From Nemopilema nomurai (taxonomy: Eukaryota > Cnidaria > Scyphozoa > Rhizostomeae > Rhizostomatidae), in NCBI GenBank assembly GCA_003864495.1, contig ML133378.1, forward strand, positions 850,009 to 914,008: DNA of 64,000 bases, in the 5' to 3' direction. Within the stretch, counting starts at the first letter, position 1. Each line of letters opens with the position of its first letter. This document shows, piece by piece, positions 35,701-45,879 of this stretch. A program made the translations under genes and the position numbers. The notes under the pieces are model-generated. The model saw nothing but the letters and a program-made list of their open reading frames with translations. It had not been told where the DNA came from and did not search any database.

Positions 35701-38103
35701 TAAAAATCCGACTTTTGGAACCAATTTTCTTTTCAACCTGCAACAATGCTTCCCGTTGTTTTAGAGTAGTTTTTATTCCTTTAATAACGGTGAATCGTGC
35801 ATGGAGCCCTTCTTTTTAACTTCAAATCGTCGAACCGGCATACTTTTTATAGAGGCGACACAGATTTCTTACTTTAAACACGATGGCGCATAAAGTACCA
35901 CACCAGAGGGGCTCATTAGTACTCTAGTGTTTTATTATCCAATCTCTATGTATGTGCCCCACTTAATTCATCTAAACTCTGAAACGAAGTCTCTGACAAA
36001 ACTTCCTTTGTGATAATCCATGACGTAGCCCTTGCAGGGCAAACTGGAAAGTGCCCCAACACGCAAAGATAAAAGATTCCGGTTACGGTCTTCTATCGAT
36101 AGCTCAGAACCATATTCTGTTCTCGTCTGAAAATGATTAGAAACGATAGCAAAATACCTGGTTTTCCCCTTTTTAATGACACAGTTTGTGTTGACATGAA
36201 CAGACCATTGGAGAGTCCGCTCAAACGTTCACATATGTCCGACAACATAAGGAGAACTTGGAGTGAAGCTATTAGGCCATAAACTAGAGAACGTACCTAT
36301 TTTTCAAACGACATTTATTACCAGCTAAAGGTTTGAAAAGAAGGGTTGGCGTACTATAAAAATGTCAATCAAAATGTCATTGACAAGTTTGCCGGCTTAA
36401 GAAGCTGACTGGTTAATTTTTTACACAAGCTGACATTCAGTTTATCTTTTATTCAGCATAAGGACCGTTTGAATACATATGAGGATACGTTTCGAACAGT
36501 TCAACACGTGAAACGTACTGTCGTATATATATATACGCTACATAATTTACTCTGATGCAAAAAACCTAGGGTTGATAAGTCTCTCTATAATTTCAGTGTG
36601 CCCCACTTACTACTCACGCGTCGCCACTTAGTGTCACACAGGACCCTATATAGTATCTTTTCCCTCTAGAATTCTTCACTGGGACTCTACATCTTCTGGA
36701 CTAGTACAAAAGTAACTGGTTCCACTACTTTCCACCCATGAATATACAGCAGCATGTTTCCAGCAATAGGAACGTTTGTTTCAACTTTGTATCATAGGAA
36801 TTTTCTCTTTCCTTTTTATTAGCCATCTCTATTCCCTTGCTTGCCTCGTGCAAAATGAAGGTAATCAATAGTCGTTGTAACTGATGTCATGACTTGACAT
36901 TGAAGATCTGCGCAGAGTATTTCATCAGCATTCCTAGCTCATCCACCTATACCAACCTGGCTTTTTCTCACCAGTCTTCCTAACATGTGGCAAGTTCTGT
37001 TCTGGCTCCTATAATTGCCAGTAAGCAAATCTCCCCTTTCCAACTTCTCCGTACTTTTTACAAAGTATAAGATTTCATTCTGATGTAAAGCCAAGTGTCT
37101 CTAAAAACGAGACAGAAAAATTTCCTTCGATCTAATTTGCTAATTGAAAATTGCATGGCAGAACATTTCGACCTGCAAGAAGTGGAAAATTAACTACTTT
37201 TAAAGACCCGACCGCTTTTCGCTGAGCAGTGGAGCCAGTGGAATTTATTCGGTCTCTGATAAACAACAAAACAACAATTGCAGCACGAAGCTAAATACAA
37301 ATAAGAATTGCTTTAAAATCGACATATTAAAACACAAGTATATATCAAGTATTTCTTTATCTTCTAATTTTTTGTTGCAGAGTCATCATCACCATTATCA
37401 TAATAATTATCAACACCATTAGCGCTCATCCAAAATGAAACGTGTTTTGCTTATTTTAACGCTTTTGTAAATTATGATAAATCATTTTTTGATCAATCAT
37501 CATTGAATGATTATATGCTGTTATTCATTTGTAGGCAATGAAGTTCTTGGGAGCAAAATAGCAACTGTGTCTCCGAAAGACCAACTATGCCAACTAGATA
37601 ATTACAAAGAAATGGAGTTTAGCTTACTCGGGAACTTCCTTGCATGTGAGGGGAAGGCAGGGAAGGTTCTGCGGATTCATGCAAGCCAACGCACCGGAAC
37701 TGATAATTTTGTGACCTGTTTAAGACAGACTCTTAATGCGCAGTATGGTTCTAACTGTATAGGTATGGGTGGTGTCTTTGTCATCCACAAGGGAATGGCA
37801 AAACTTCATGTGATGCCCAACTTCTCCAAGACCCCTCTTGAAAGTGATTGTGATGTGCAGAACTGGCTTAGGTTTTATGAATCGTGCTCACCCCTTGTTT
37901 GCCTGAGCGTTCTAGTAAGCTCTGATCCTGGCCTTGATTTGAGAATAGAACATACCCATTGTTTTAGCACACATGGTGAAGGGGGTCATTATCACTATGA
38001 TACAACGCCTGAAGACGTGGAATACGAAGCAATTTATGTCGTAGCTGAGGAATTGTATAGAATTGACAGACCAGGGCAAACCCATGACATTGGTAGAAGC
38101 TAG
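29758..38103 (+). CDS. C11orf54: C11orf54/PTD012 family metal-dependent ester hydrolase homologue
   Basis: Two exons, 29758-30151 and 37535-38103, join in phase (AAAG|GTATGT and TTTGTAG|GC) to give 320 residues; from memory the human protein is 315. Conserved blocks are SLIDCPDLTKEPFGLA (about 43-58), GGVPYLIPTP, FFIGAGAGGCHILG, RTGTDNFVTC and the C-terminal HTHCFSTHGEGGHYHYDTTP (271-290). In the human structure a His-x-His...His set from this last block (here H271, H273, H285) binds zinc, and the protein shows ester hydrolase activity in vitro; its true substrate is unsettled. The start is the ATG at 29758. The frame is open further upstream, but the similarity starts just after this Met. 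The single 7.4-kb intron is full of transposon remains. No sequence defect is visible, so the gene is probably intact. Confidence 0.93.
32987..34960 (+). mobile_element. BEL/Pao LTR-retrotransposon pol fragment, decayed
   Basis: Pieces of one pol gene appear in order on + with several frameshifts and stops. They are a retropepsin-like start (CRMLLETGS, near 33068, with Glu in place of the catalytic Asp of DTGS), a linker fragment RLWDLGT (about 33640), the reverse-transcriptase blocks VFDASAKE and SLNEWLNKGPPL (33975-34060) and LRYRMYPVALVGDLQKA (about 34074-34125), HIEGYKETDTEFF (about 34285), GFTLHQWKSNS (about 34433) and the RNase H-like CMWSDSCTVLHWLQRR (about 34728). The D-A-S-A-K...S-L-N-[DE] and S-D-S-x-x-V-L-H-W combinations are diagnostic of BEL/Pao. 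No LTRs or complete integrase were found. The copy is dead. Confidence 0.82.
33267..33627. mobile_element. TA-flanked MITE nested in the BEL/Pao fragment
   Basis: The element spans 33269-33625. It begins CCGTGAATCCTCGAATAAGCC and ends with the reverse complement of CCGTAAATCCACGAAAAAGCC, bounded by TA on both sides. The motif GGGGGCTTATTCGAGG is repeated inside in both orientations (about 33285-33345 and 33535-33600), so the RNA or DNA could fold into hairpins. It is 357 bp with no coding capacity, consistent with a Tc1/mariner-type miniature element. It splits the pol sequence between the protease and the RT. Confidence 0.7.
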
Positions 38104-38109
38104 AATTCG

Positions 38110-41100
38110 TGTCTTGGAGCATTTACAAGTGCGTAAAGTTTCTTTGTCATAATTATCAAGAATTAAGGCTTTGCAAAATTTCATTTATCGCAATTCTCCG
38201 TCTCATCGAAAGATGCCTGATTCTAATTTTGACAATGGTTGAAATTATAGCATAACGTTAAATTCAATGTTCCATTGACTAGCATCGGATAGGTCATTTC
38301 AGCTGCCATTTGCTGACAAAAGTTTGTCCAGCGGCCCGTACTGTGATCAGTCCGCAAAAAGTGCGAAGTCCGCTTCCGGAGCTGCCAAGAAGACTTGGCC
38401 GATGACTAGGAGATTTCCTGTCACACCCGCTTTTGCGTCATTGCTTGTCAATTTCCTTTTTGTAAATTTATCTCACCGTATCTTCCAAAGTGTGCTTTAA
38501 GCAGTGAAATGCTTCGAATCAGTCTTCGCTAATGTTTTTTTTCTCATGGACCAAGTAAAAACATATGTTTCATCACTCTTTTTTGATTTTGCATTGCACC
38601 AAAATGTGTTTGCATTTTTCATGGCTATTTCGTGGCACTTTAAGGGTATACGATACGAGGCATTTGTTTACCTTTTTCTTATATCCGGTTTCAACGAGTA
38701 GTTTCTGTCTTTTTGACTGGTCAATCATGTTTAGCCCATTTTAGCCCCTTTGGAACATGTCATCCGTGTTTCAACCGCCGTTCGTTGTACGCTTCTCGCC
38801 AACTAGTGCTAAAATGGTCATAAAGTATGTTTTGATTTGTAAGCAATTCGCCGCCAACACTTTCGAAATCCCTACTCGTAACATAGAAGATTACAGCCAC
38901 ATCAACAGAGTTCCGTTTTCCTGTGGCTTTGCAGCACTTTGTGTCCAACTGACATCATTCCGATTAAATTTATCCAATGAGCAAAGGCGTCATATAATTC
39001 ACTCCATAGAGTGCATACGGGTAACTTGGCCATGTCATGAAATAGTTTGAGAAGCAATTTCTTTCAAAATTATACTCTTAGCGTAAATTTTAGTCATTCA
39101 GCAAAGCTATCAAAGGAATCTAAAGTAAAGAGTTGATTCCTTCTACAAATGTTTTCGCTAAAAACTTCGGATCAAACACAACATGAACAGTTTTCCTTTC
39201 TACTTTGTCAATGTGTAATTATCTTCTCTCCCTTCTCAATGAAATCCAGCCTGAATTCCTTTTTTGTAAAATCCTTTCAGCGCCTTCGCCGCGTTTCGTT
39301 CACAGCGGCTCAGGGCACAGTTGGACTAAATTTTCGTTTATTGTTTCAGCATTTTCAGAAACGCTTTCTTTTAAATGCTTACTAATTTAATTTTACTTTT
39401 ACTTAATGCTTGATGGCGTTCACCTCGATGACTATATTGTCGAGAAAATAAAAGAGCTCCACAAGACTCGCAGCGATAAATGCTTTGATATTTATGTGGT
39501 TCTTGGATCCATGAGTTAGCCTTGAAACAGGAAAACTTCATTCCCCTCCAATGCCATCTAGCAAGTCTTTTTTTCGTTGAACATTCAGAGTTTGCAATTT
39601 TTTCCGAACATGCATTCTTATATCGCTCTTTTCATAATAGTTACAAGCAAATCTTTGAGCTAAAAATTGAAGGAATTTTAAAATGATTACGACAAACCTA
39701 TCCAGTTGAAAACTTCAAGAAATCTTTCAGAGGCTATGTTCGGCACTTCTTAAAGATCTTACTAAGCGAAGATGAAGAATGAATGGAACGTAGCTAACAT
39801 TGATTGAGCCCGCTTAACAGAATCAATTAGCGTCGGCTACATAGTTGCAAGAAAGCACCCAAGGATAAAGCCTCTTTTGGCTTTAATCACCCATGTATGG
39901 GACGGCTTACTATTTCGTAACACAGAAACTAATTATCAGCTGCGCCCACAAAAACTACTAAAGCTGACTAAGTATAAGTAATTGGAATATGACACGCGTG
40001 ATTTTTAGCATATTTTGAACTTCTTCCCGCAAGTGTTTGGTTGGGATTCTGTGACTGAACCAGTAATGAAAAACGTTGCCTTGTCACGTCTGTCTTTGCC
40101 GAGGGGCACAAGTATGCGAAAACGAGAAAATTGAAAGGCAATGGGCGAGCAAGCAGGATCAATACATAAATGGAAGCTCCAAGAAAACGTTTCTAAGAAA
40201 GGGTTATCCAAAGGATTGCCAATCCGAACACTCGAAGGGTGACGAGTTAATAAATGCTAAAATGTTTATACCAGAAAAACTTCGAATTTTCAAATTTCAG
40301 GCAAAAAAATTGCTCTGTGAAAATGAAGAGGACACACAAATGTGCTTCAAGCGAAGAGCCCTTGCCACAAAATGCTTAATTTGAACAGGCGAGTACAATC
40401 TTGCAATAGTGTCTATTTGGCCCCCAGATTTGTTGCCCAAAAGCAACGACTCCTTAACAACAAGAATGATCGGCAAAGTGTTTGGAATTTACCTCTAGCT
40501 ATGCAAAATGTAGAGGGATGGCTAACTAGGTAAAGCAACGCTAAAAGACCAACAACAAACAAAACTTTAAAGAACATTAGTAGCAAGAATCAGCAAGAGA
40601 CTCGTGTAACTCACCAATAGTGAGTATTGCTTGGAATTTCCCTTATGAAAGGCGCTCCTTGATTAGAACTTTTGCTTCATATCACATACTTTGTTTGGCA
40701 TTTCCGACTCAGCCAATTTTACATTTCGTAATACCAAGCCGATTGTAGAATCGTAGGATTTTGTTGGATTGCAGGGTGAAATCAAGCAAGATTGAATGCA
40801 CTAGTTGCCATTTCTAGCCTCTAATCTAGCTAGTAAGAAAAATCTGGAAATATCAGCTGTGAAAATCCTCTTCAACTCTATAAAGGTAGGTTAGAAAGAC
40901 AGGCAAGAAACCAAGGACAGCCTGGAGAATCATTTAAGAAAATAGTAACAGATTTAGCTTCTCATAATACAACTGAACAATCAAAACTTTGTTAGGTAAT
41001 GCAAAGGTAATGCAAATCAAAGGTAATGCAACTTAAGTTGTCCAATGCTTGTTTACTTGGGATCTTTATTTCTTCTTCTTCTGTGTGATTATAATTATAG

Positions 41101-41260
41101 TTATTTCGTTATTGCTAGCCATTTTGACACTTCTTGCTTTCCTTAAGAATGACATTGCCTGGTCTTTAGCAAGCTGTAAATCACCTGAATCTTTAGAAAT
41201 GAAATAAATTTCTTTGAGCACCAGTTTTAAGCAAAAGATTAAACAAATTATCTTGCAGTT
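38110..41260. other. Stretch with no supportable gene
   Basis: Short open frames occur (for example 38757-39050 on + and 40076-40384 on +), none with a recognisable domain or matching splice sites. Short GGTAATGCAA repeats lie near 41000-41030. Confidence 0.4.
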
Positions 41261-41263
41261 ACT

Positions 41264-41269
41264 TTTATT
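41264..41269 (-). terminator. Poly(A) signal of the small secreted-peptide gene
   Basis: AATAAA on minus, about 100 bp past the predicted stop codon at 41371-41373. It supports the two-exon model. Confidence 0.5.
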
Positions 41270-41370
41270 TACTACTGCAGTCTACAATTAAACAAGCAGA
41301 AATACCATTGCAAACAAAGAGAAATCAATTTATCGCCAAAGAAAGAATATGGTTCTCAAGATGCATGGGA

Positions 41371-41677
41371 TCATCTTCTAGAACTGTCACTTTTGTGAAA
41401 CCTAAGCTTGGTCCATTTGATAGCGGCTTGCAGAAGCATTCGATGTCTAGAAGTTTGGTTGGTCCGAATGTCAGGATCTATAGACTTTTCTCACGAAAAG
41501 GTTTTTAATAGTCACCCATCAACACAAACATAATTATCGTAGTGCTATTAGACATTTAGTTTCATACATACCATGACCATGACCAACTTTAGACGAGCCG
41601 CTCAGGTGATGGGCATCTACAACCAGTGTTGTCATCACCAACACCAACAGGCAGGCTATACGTAGTGCTGCGACCAT
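41371..41677 (-). CDS. Small secreted cationic peptide, 70 residues (unknown family)
   Basis: Exon 1 (41677-41572) encodes MVAALRIACLLVLVMTTLVV, a strong signal peptide likely cut after VVDA, then HHLSGSSKVGHGH. It ends CATG|GTATGT. A 94-bp intron ends GTCTATAG. Exon 2 (41477-41371) continues in phase as DPDIRTNQTSRHRMLL, QAAIKWTKLRFHK and SDSSRR, then stops. The mature product would be about 48 residues, basic, with His near the N-terminus, a possible N-glycosylation site (NQT), no cysteine, and a segment that could form an amphipathic helix. AATAAA follows the stop by about 100 bp. I do not recognise the family. A secreted signalling or defence peptide is possible but unproven. The intron is short for this window, and a different second exon cannot be excluded. 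Confidence 0.55.
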
Positions 41678-41689
41678 GATTACTTCTCG

Positions 41690-42690
41690 GTTCTGCTCCT
41701 TTCCTATCAGACCACTGGGTGCGATTCGAGTGGTTTTGTGTGGTAGGTACATATATTCTACTTGGGTGTAATCTGATAAACGCATATTAGATTCCCACGA
41801 CGGGCTAAAAGGTGAGTTTTTATCAGGAAGAAAAATTCCCAAGTCTTGATGGCTTTCTCAAAACATTATGGCTTTCTCAAAGCACAGGGCACACGACGAA
41901 GGGTTTTTTCAGAAAACTGGATAGGAAAGACGTTTCTCAAGTCACTCCAGTGCAACTGTATGAAAGCCAGCGTTTTTAACAATATTATGTGTTTGGAATT
42001 CTTAATTAATATGTAAATGGAATTATCAGAAAGAAAGTTTGACAATATAGAAAGTCTTAAAACCTATTTGACTGATATGAGGTAAAGAGAAGCTTTTTTA
42101 TCGTGGATAAAAAATGTAGGCCAATAATTGCAAGAGAATTTGGCCAAATGTTTTTTCTAACTTTGGCCTCAAGTCACCCGGGTATATCTACTTAAATTGA
42201 CATTCCTGCCACTTTTTAGAATTTTGGTATGGTAACCGGAAAATTGAATTGCGACAAATCACTCTTGGCTAAAGTGACGCATTATTTCTTGCCATTTGTT
42301 GCTAAATTGAAAACGTTCAAATGTTCAAAACCTTAAATTCAATGTTCAAAACCTTATTCAATGTTCACAATTTTCACTCAAAGTTGACACTGTTCATTCA
42401 AAGTTAACAATGTTCTTTCAATATTCAAAAGGCATGTTTTGCAGAATGCAATACTTTGAAGGATACTTTGAACGGGGCACTTCCTGAAACAAAAAATGGG
42501 GAAAGAGGTGTCCTTGGTGCCCCAGTTAATGGCACTAATACGGGCTCACATGATACGCCCCGTTCCGGTGCCGTTCAGATACGTGATGCACCCTAATTAA
42601 TGGCACTAATCCATCTTTTTCAGTCTATTTCAAACGGAACGTATACAAAGACATAATAAAGACACAATTAGGCCAGGAAGTCAAGGTACT
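41690..42690. other. Stretch with no supportable gene
   Basis: Upstream of the secreted-peptide gene on minus. Near 42310-42430 the motif (T)TCAATGTTCAAAACCTT and variants (TTCAAAGTT, AATGTTC) repeat several times. Nothing coding is recognised. Confidence 0.4.
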
Positions 42691-42699
42691 TCGAACAAG

Positions 42700-42990
42700 T
42701 GCTTTGCGGGACAAAACTTCACAGTGTGAAGAAAATGCGGGACCATTGGATAAACTATTCTAACATCAAATGAACTTCTTTGAACAATGAATAAACTCTT
42801 TAAACATTGATTTGAAGCTTTTGAATAATGCTACATATGACGCGACGCAATTCACAAAGTCGTTTGTCTTACTAATGATACAACTCGCTCTATAATTGAG
42901 AAAGCCGGTGCACTTCTGTACCCTTTTACTGCTCACCTGATCTACTGGAAGGGGAATTTGTCGTGCTATGGTCTAACTAAATTTCCTTAC
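42700..42990. repeat. Repeat fragment shared with the 44.8-45.2 kb region
   Basis: GAACAAGTGCTTTGCGGGACAA and CAAAACTTCACAGTGTGAAG match the sequence next to the ribozyme in Penelope copies. The stretch 42800-42990 (GCTACATATGACGCGACGCAA, CAACTCGCTCTATAATTGAG) recurs in reverse complement at about 44995-45180. It is a displaced piece of the same compound repeat. Confidence 0.7.
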
Positions 42991-43279
42991 CCTTTAGTGG
43001 CCATGAGAACCATGAAATGATGCTTAGAGCTTTCACTTCAATTGGGTTATTTCTGCATTCAAATTATTATGCATCCCACCCACTTTTTGCAGATTTACTG
43101 TCAAATGAGAAAACCAAGCCTTCTTGAAAGCTCTTTTCATGCTGCAAATACCTTTGAAGCCACTGATCTTCTTGAAAATGATAAGAGTTCTTATGCTGAC
43201 TGAATTAAGTGTCAATCCTTATGAATTGCCAGAATAACAGATGGTTTCTTTTTGTCTCTTTGAAGGCTTTATGAAGTGT

Positions 43280-44466
43280 TTTGGGTTTAGAAATACCTTT
43301 TTTTATCCTGTTACTGCTGGGCTTGGCAAATATGCGGACGCCTCTTAAACTCCAATATCATACCACGTCAAAGCAAACCCGACTCTTCAACAGCTCTCAT
43401 TTGACTTTTCTAGACAAGGTGATTGATGATTCAGATATATTCACAAGATCATATGTACCTAACAATGTTGTTCTTTTGTCCATTTGTAAGGATACAGTTC
43501 AACTAATGATTGAAAAAGATGATATTGCATTGCAAAAGCAGCCACTGCCAACAACATCAAAACCAAAAGGGACACCTTTTTCCTTCCTGTTGCCAAAGAA
43601 TTCCTAAACTTGTATCAGATGTGTAAAAGATGTATCAGATAAACCTTATGTTCCAGAGATAGATGATTTGTCAGATCATCAATTATTCTCTTAAAATCCA
43701 AATGATATTGGTAGGTGTCTACTACAAGGTGCCTAAACTATCAAATTCTGGGATACATAGTCTTATGAGAAATATTTGGGAACCAGGCAGTAAATATGAA
43801 TATCCTGTCTGTGCTTTTATAGGATATCAAGGAAATTTAATTCTTCCTGGTTCCAGAAACCTCCATGGCTAGCTTATTCTGGTGTTTTGGATGGTGCTTT
43901 CTGTGTTCCTTTGTTTTTGTTTAGAAGGCCCATTAGGATAAATTCAACTAGACTGAATAGGCTCATGAAAAGCCCTCTTACTCATTTGTCAGCTGTTGTT
44001 AGAAGATTCAATTGCACTGGAAATGATATTTGTGTGGTCTACACGTCATACCACCTTTCCTCTTGTCATGTTCATCAAACATTTAGAAAGCAGGAATTTC
44101 TTTGTCTGCTAATTGAACTTAGGCCCATGCTCAACCTGTTGCTATTATGCGAGAATCGTGAGACTGCGATATAATATACCAAATTTGGATTTAGTTTCAG
44201 TTGAAAATCAAATATCATCGTCTTCTTTGTTTACAGTGGCTTTCCCCTTTCTAGCGTTTCATATTATTAGACTGACTGCATGTTTGCAATTGACTTGTGT
44301 GAGCTTAATAATACGAGTTTGATTTCAATAATAGCTTGACAAGGTTCAAATGAATCATGAAAAGCTTACAAAAGCTGATCCAGCCGCACCTTTCTGAGAC
44401 CAGCCCTTTTTTAATTGGCCACGCCTATTGTGCGACGGTCGGAAAATTTTCTGGATACGCCCCTGA
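43280..44466 (+). pseudogene. Relic of a hAT/ZMYM1-like (TTF-type zinc finger) transposase
   Basis: Across frames on + the sequence reads NPNDIGRCL (near 43697) and then PPWLAYSGVLDGAFCVP (about 43861-43911). This matches the order N-x-x-D-I-G ... K-x-P-W-L-x-Y-S-x-x-x-D-G-A-F-C-x-P of the TTF-type zinc finger found in DUF4371 and ZMYM1-like proteins of hAT origin. Multiple stops and frameshifts make it dead. At 44452-44466 the sequence ends CTGGATACGCCCCTG, whose reverse complement CAGGGGCGTATCCAG is a typical hAT terminus. The matching left end was not found. The frame at 43281-43607 upstream is unassigned. Confidence 0.6.
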
Positions 44467-45625
44467 GTTGCTCACCATTGAAGATATTATGAGATTATAG
44501 ATATTATATGAGATATTATGAAGATATTGGAGATAGAATTTGACGTTCTGCTTCATGTTTTGGTCTGTCAGCGAATCAACATCGATACTGTTTGTCCTTT
44601 CTCTCGCAATCTTTAAGCTTTTCTTCTTACAATAGACCTCGTGAGCAGCACAAAAGTACAGAATCACACCAGACTTTCGAATAAGAGAAAAAATGCTGAC
44701 TTTGGCTAGACAACGGGCATGGTATATCATGTTTAGGAGAAATTGATACGTAAGCGACTTAAATGTCATACTTTAATGCCGGCAACCTAAACGTCGACAA
44801 AAGGTCATGTCTGGGAAGGGTTCGAGAAACTGTATTTTGGTCTTGTATTTCAACAAGTTCTTTGCGGTACAAAACTTCACAGAAGCAAGAAAAGGCGGAA
44901 CTAGTTTTCACATACTTAATTTATCTTTTTCGTCCGACACTCATCAAGTGTATGCAAAAGTTGGAAAAGAACCAAAAACTGACAGAATAAATAAACAGTT
45001 GCTTTAGACCATAGCACGACAAATTGCCCTTCAATAGGTCAGGAGAGCAGTAAAAGGGTACCGAAGTGCATCAGCTTTCTCAATTGTAGAGCGAGTTGTA
45101 TCATTAGTAAGACAAACGACTTTGTGAATTGCGTCGCGTCATATGTAGCATTATTCAAAAGCTCCAAATCAATGTTTAAAAAGTTCATTCATTCTAGTTC
45201 TTCGTTTTCTTGCTTCTGTGAAGTTTTGTACCGCAAAGAACTTGTTGAAATACAAGACCAAAATACAGTTTCTCGAAACCCTCCCCAGACATGACCTCAA
45301 TTCAGCTTTGCTAACCTGAACAAAATATTGTCGACATTTTGGTTGCCGGCATTAAAGTATGACATTTAAGTCGCTTACGTATCAATTTCTCCTAAACATG
45401 ATATACCATGTCCTTTGCCTAGCCAAAGTCAGCATTTTTTCTCTTATTCGAAAGTCTGGTGTGAGTCTGTACTTTTGTGCTGCTCACAAGGTCTATTGTA
45501 AGAAGAAAAGCTTAAAGATTGCGAGAGAAAGGACAAACAGTATCGATGTTGATTCGCTGACAGACCAAAACATAAAGCAAAACGTCAAATTCTATCTCCG
45601 CATAATATCTTCAATGGTGAGCAAC
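44467..45625. repeat. Large imperfect palindrome carrying a conserved unknown ORF
   Basis: The arms are about 44467-44890 and 45200-45625 (reverse complement), with a spacer of about 300 bp. Each arm encodes nearly the same peptide running outward to inward: on minus in the left arm (44769-44425) and on + in the right arm (45359-45634). It contains FLLNMIYH, LAKVSIFSLIRKSG, VYCKKKSLKIARERTNSI and DVDSLTDQN. The arms differ by a 34-bp gap in the left arm and a 37-bp AT-rich insertion. The spacer holds a decayed hammerhead and the fragment shared with 42.8 kb. The ORF belongs to no family I know. Position and shared flanks suggest it is part of a Penelope-derived compound element. Confidence 0.7.
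44908..44962 (-). ncRNA. Decayed type I hammerhead ribozyme
   Basis: On minus the core reads TTGATGA, GTGTCGGAC and GAAA, flanked by TTTGCATAC and GTATGTGAA. These still pair over about nine positions, two of them G-U. C3 of the required CTGANGA is T, and stem III is weak, so cleavage is unlikely. It belongs to the same family as the good copies at 45707 and 48231. Confidence 0.6.
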
Positions 45626-45706
45626 AGCAACTAAGTTGCTTGCATTAAGGCGTGCCATTAAGACTTATGGATTTCACAATTGCTGGAAAAAGCGGAACTA
45701 TTTTCC

Positions 45707-45752
45707 GCATACTTAAAAGAACTTTTTTCGTCCGACACTCCTCAGAGTATGC
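45707..45752 (-). ncRNA. Type I hammerhead ribozyme (Penelope-like element)
   Basis: On minus, from 45752 to 45707: stem I strand GCATACT; core CTGAGGA (fits CUGANGA); short stem II/loop GTGTCGGAC; GAA; stem III AAAAG-TT-CTTTT; then A as the cleavage nucleotide; then AGTATGC, the exact complement of the first strand. All invariant core positions are met. Stem I can extend outward through T-G and T-A pairs. Hammerheads are known in Penelope-like elements. The weak spot is stem II, with only two sure pairs. Cleavage is predicted after the A preceding AGTATGC (position 45714). Confidence 0.85.
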
Positions 45753-45879
45753 AAACGTCGGAAGATAACCAAAAACTGACCGATTAAATAGCCAGATGCG
45801 GATCGAAAACACTAGAGGGTGATAAGCAGAGCGCGTGATTGGTTATAATTGACCAATCTGCGTTACTTAACACCTAACT

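Larger units (their letters stand above)
30152..37534 (+). other. Transposon-filled intron of the C11orf54 homologue
   Basis: The intron starts GTATGT and ends TTCATTTGTAG. From left to right it holds AT-rich sequence with nothing recognised (30.2-32.6 kb, with a run of about 14 C near 31450), a decayed BEL/Pao fragment (33.0-35.0 kb) with a nested short element, and about 2.3 kb (35.1-37.4 kb) in which I see no gene or clear repeat apart from a TA microsatellite near 36520. Confidence 0.75.
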
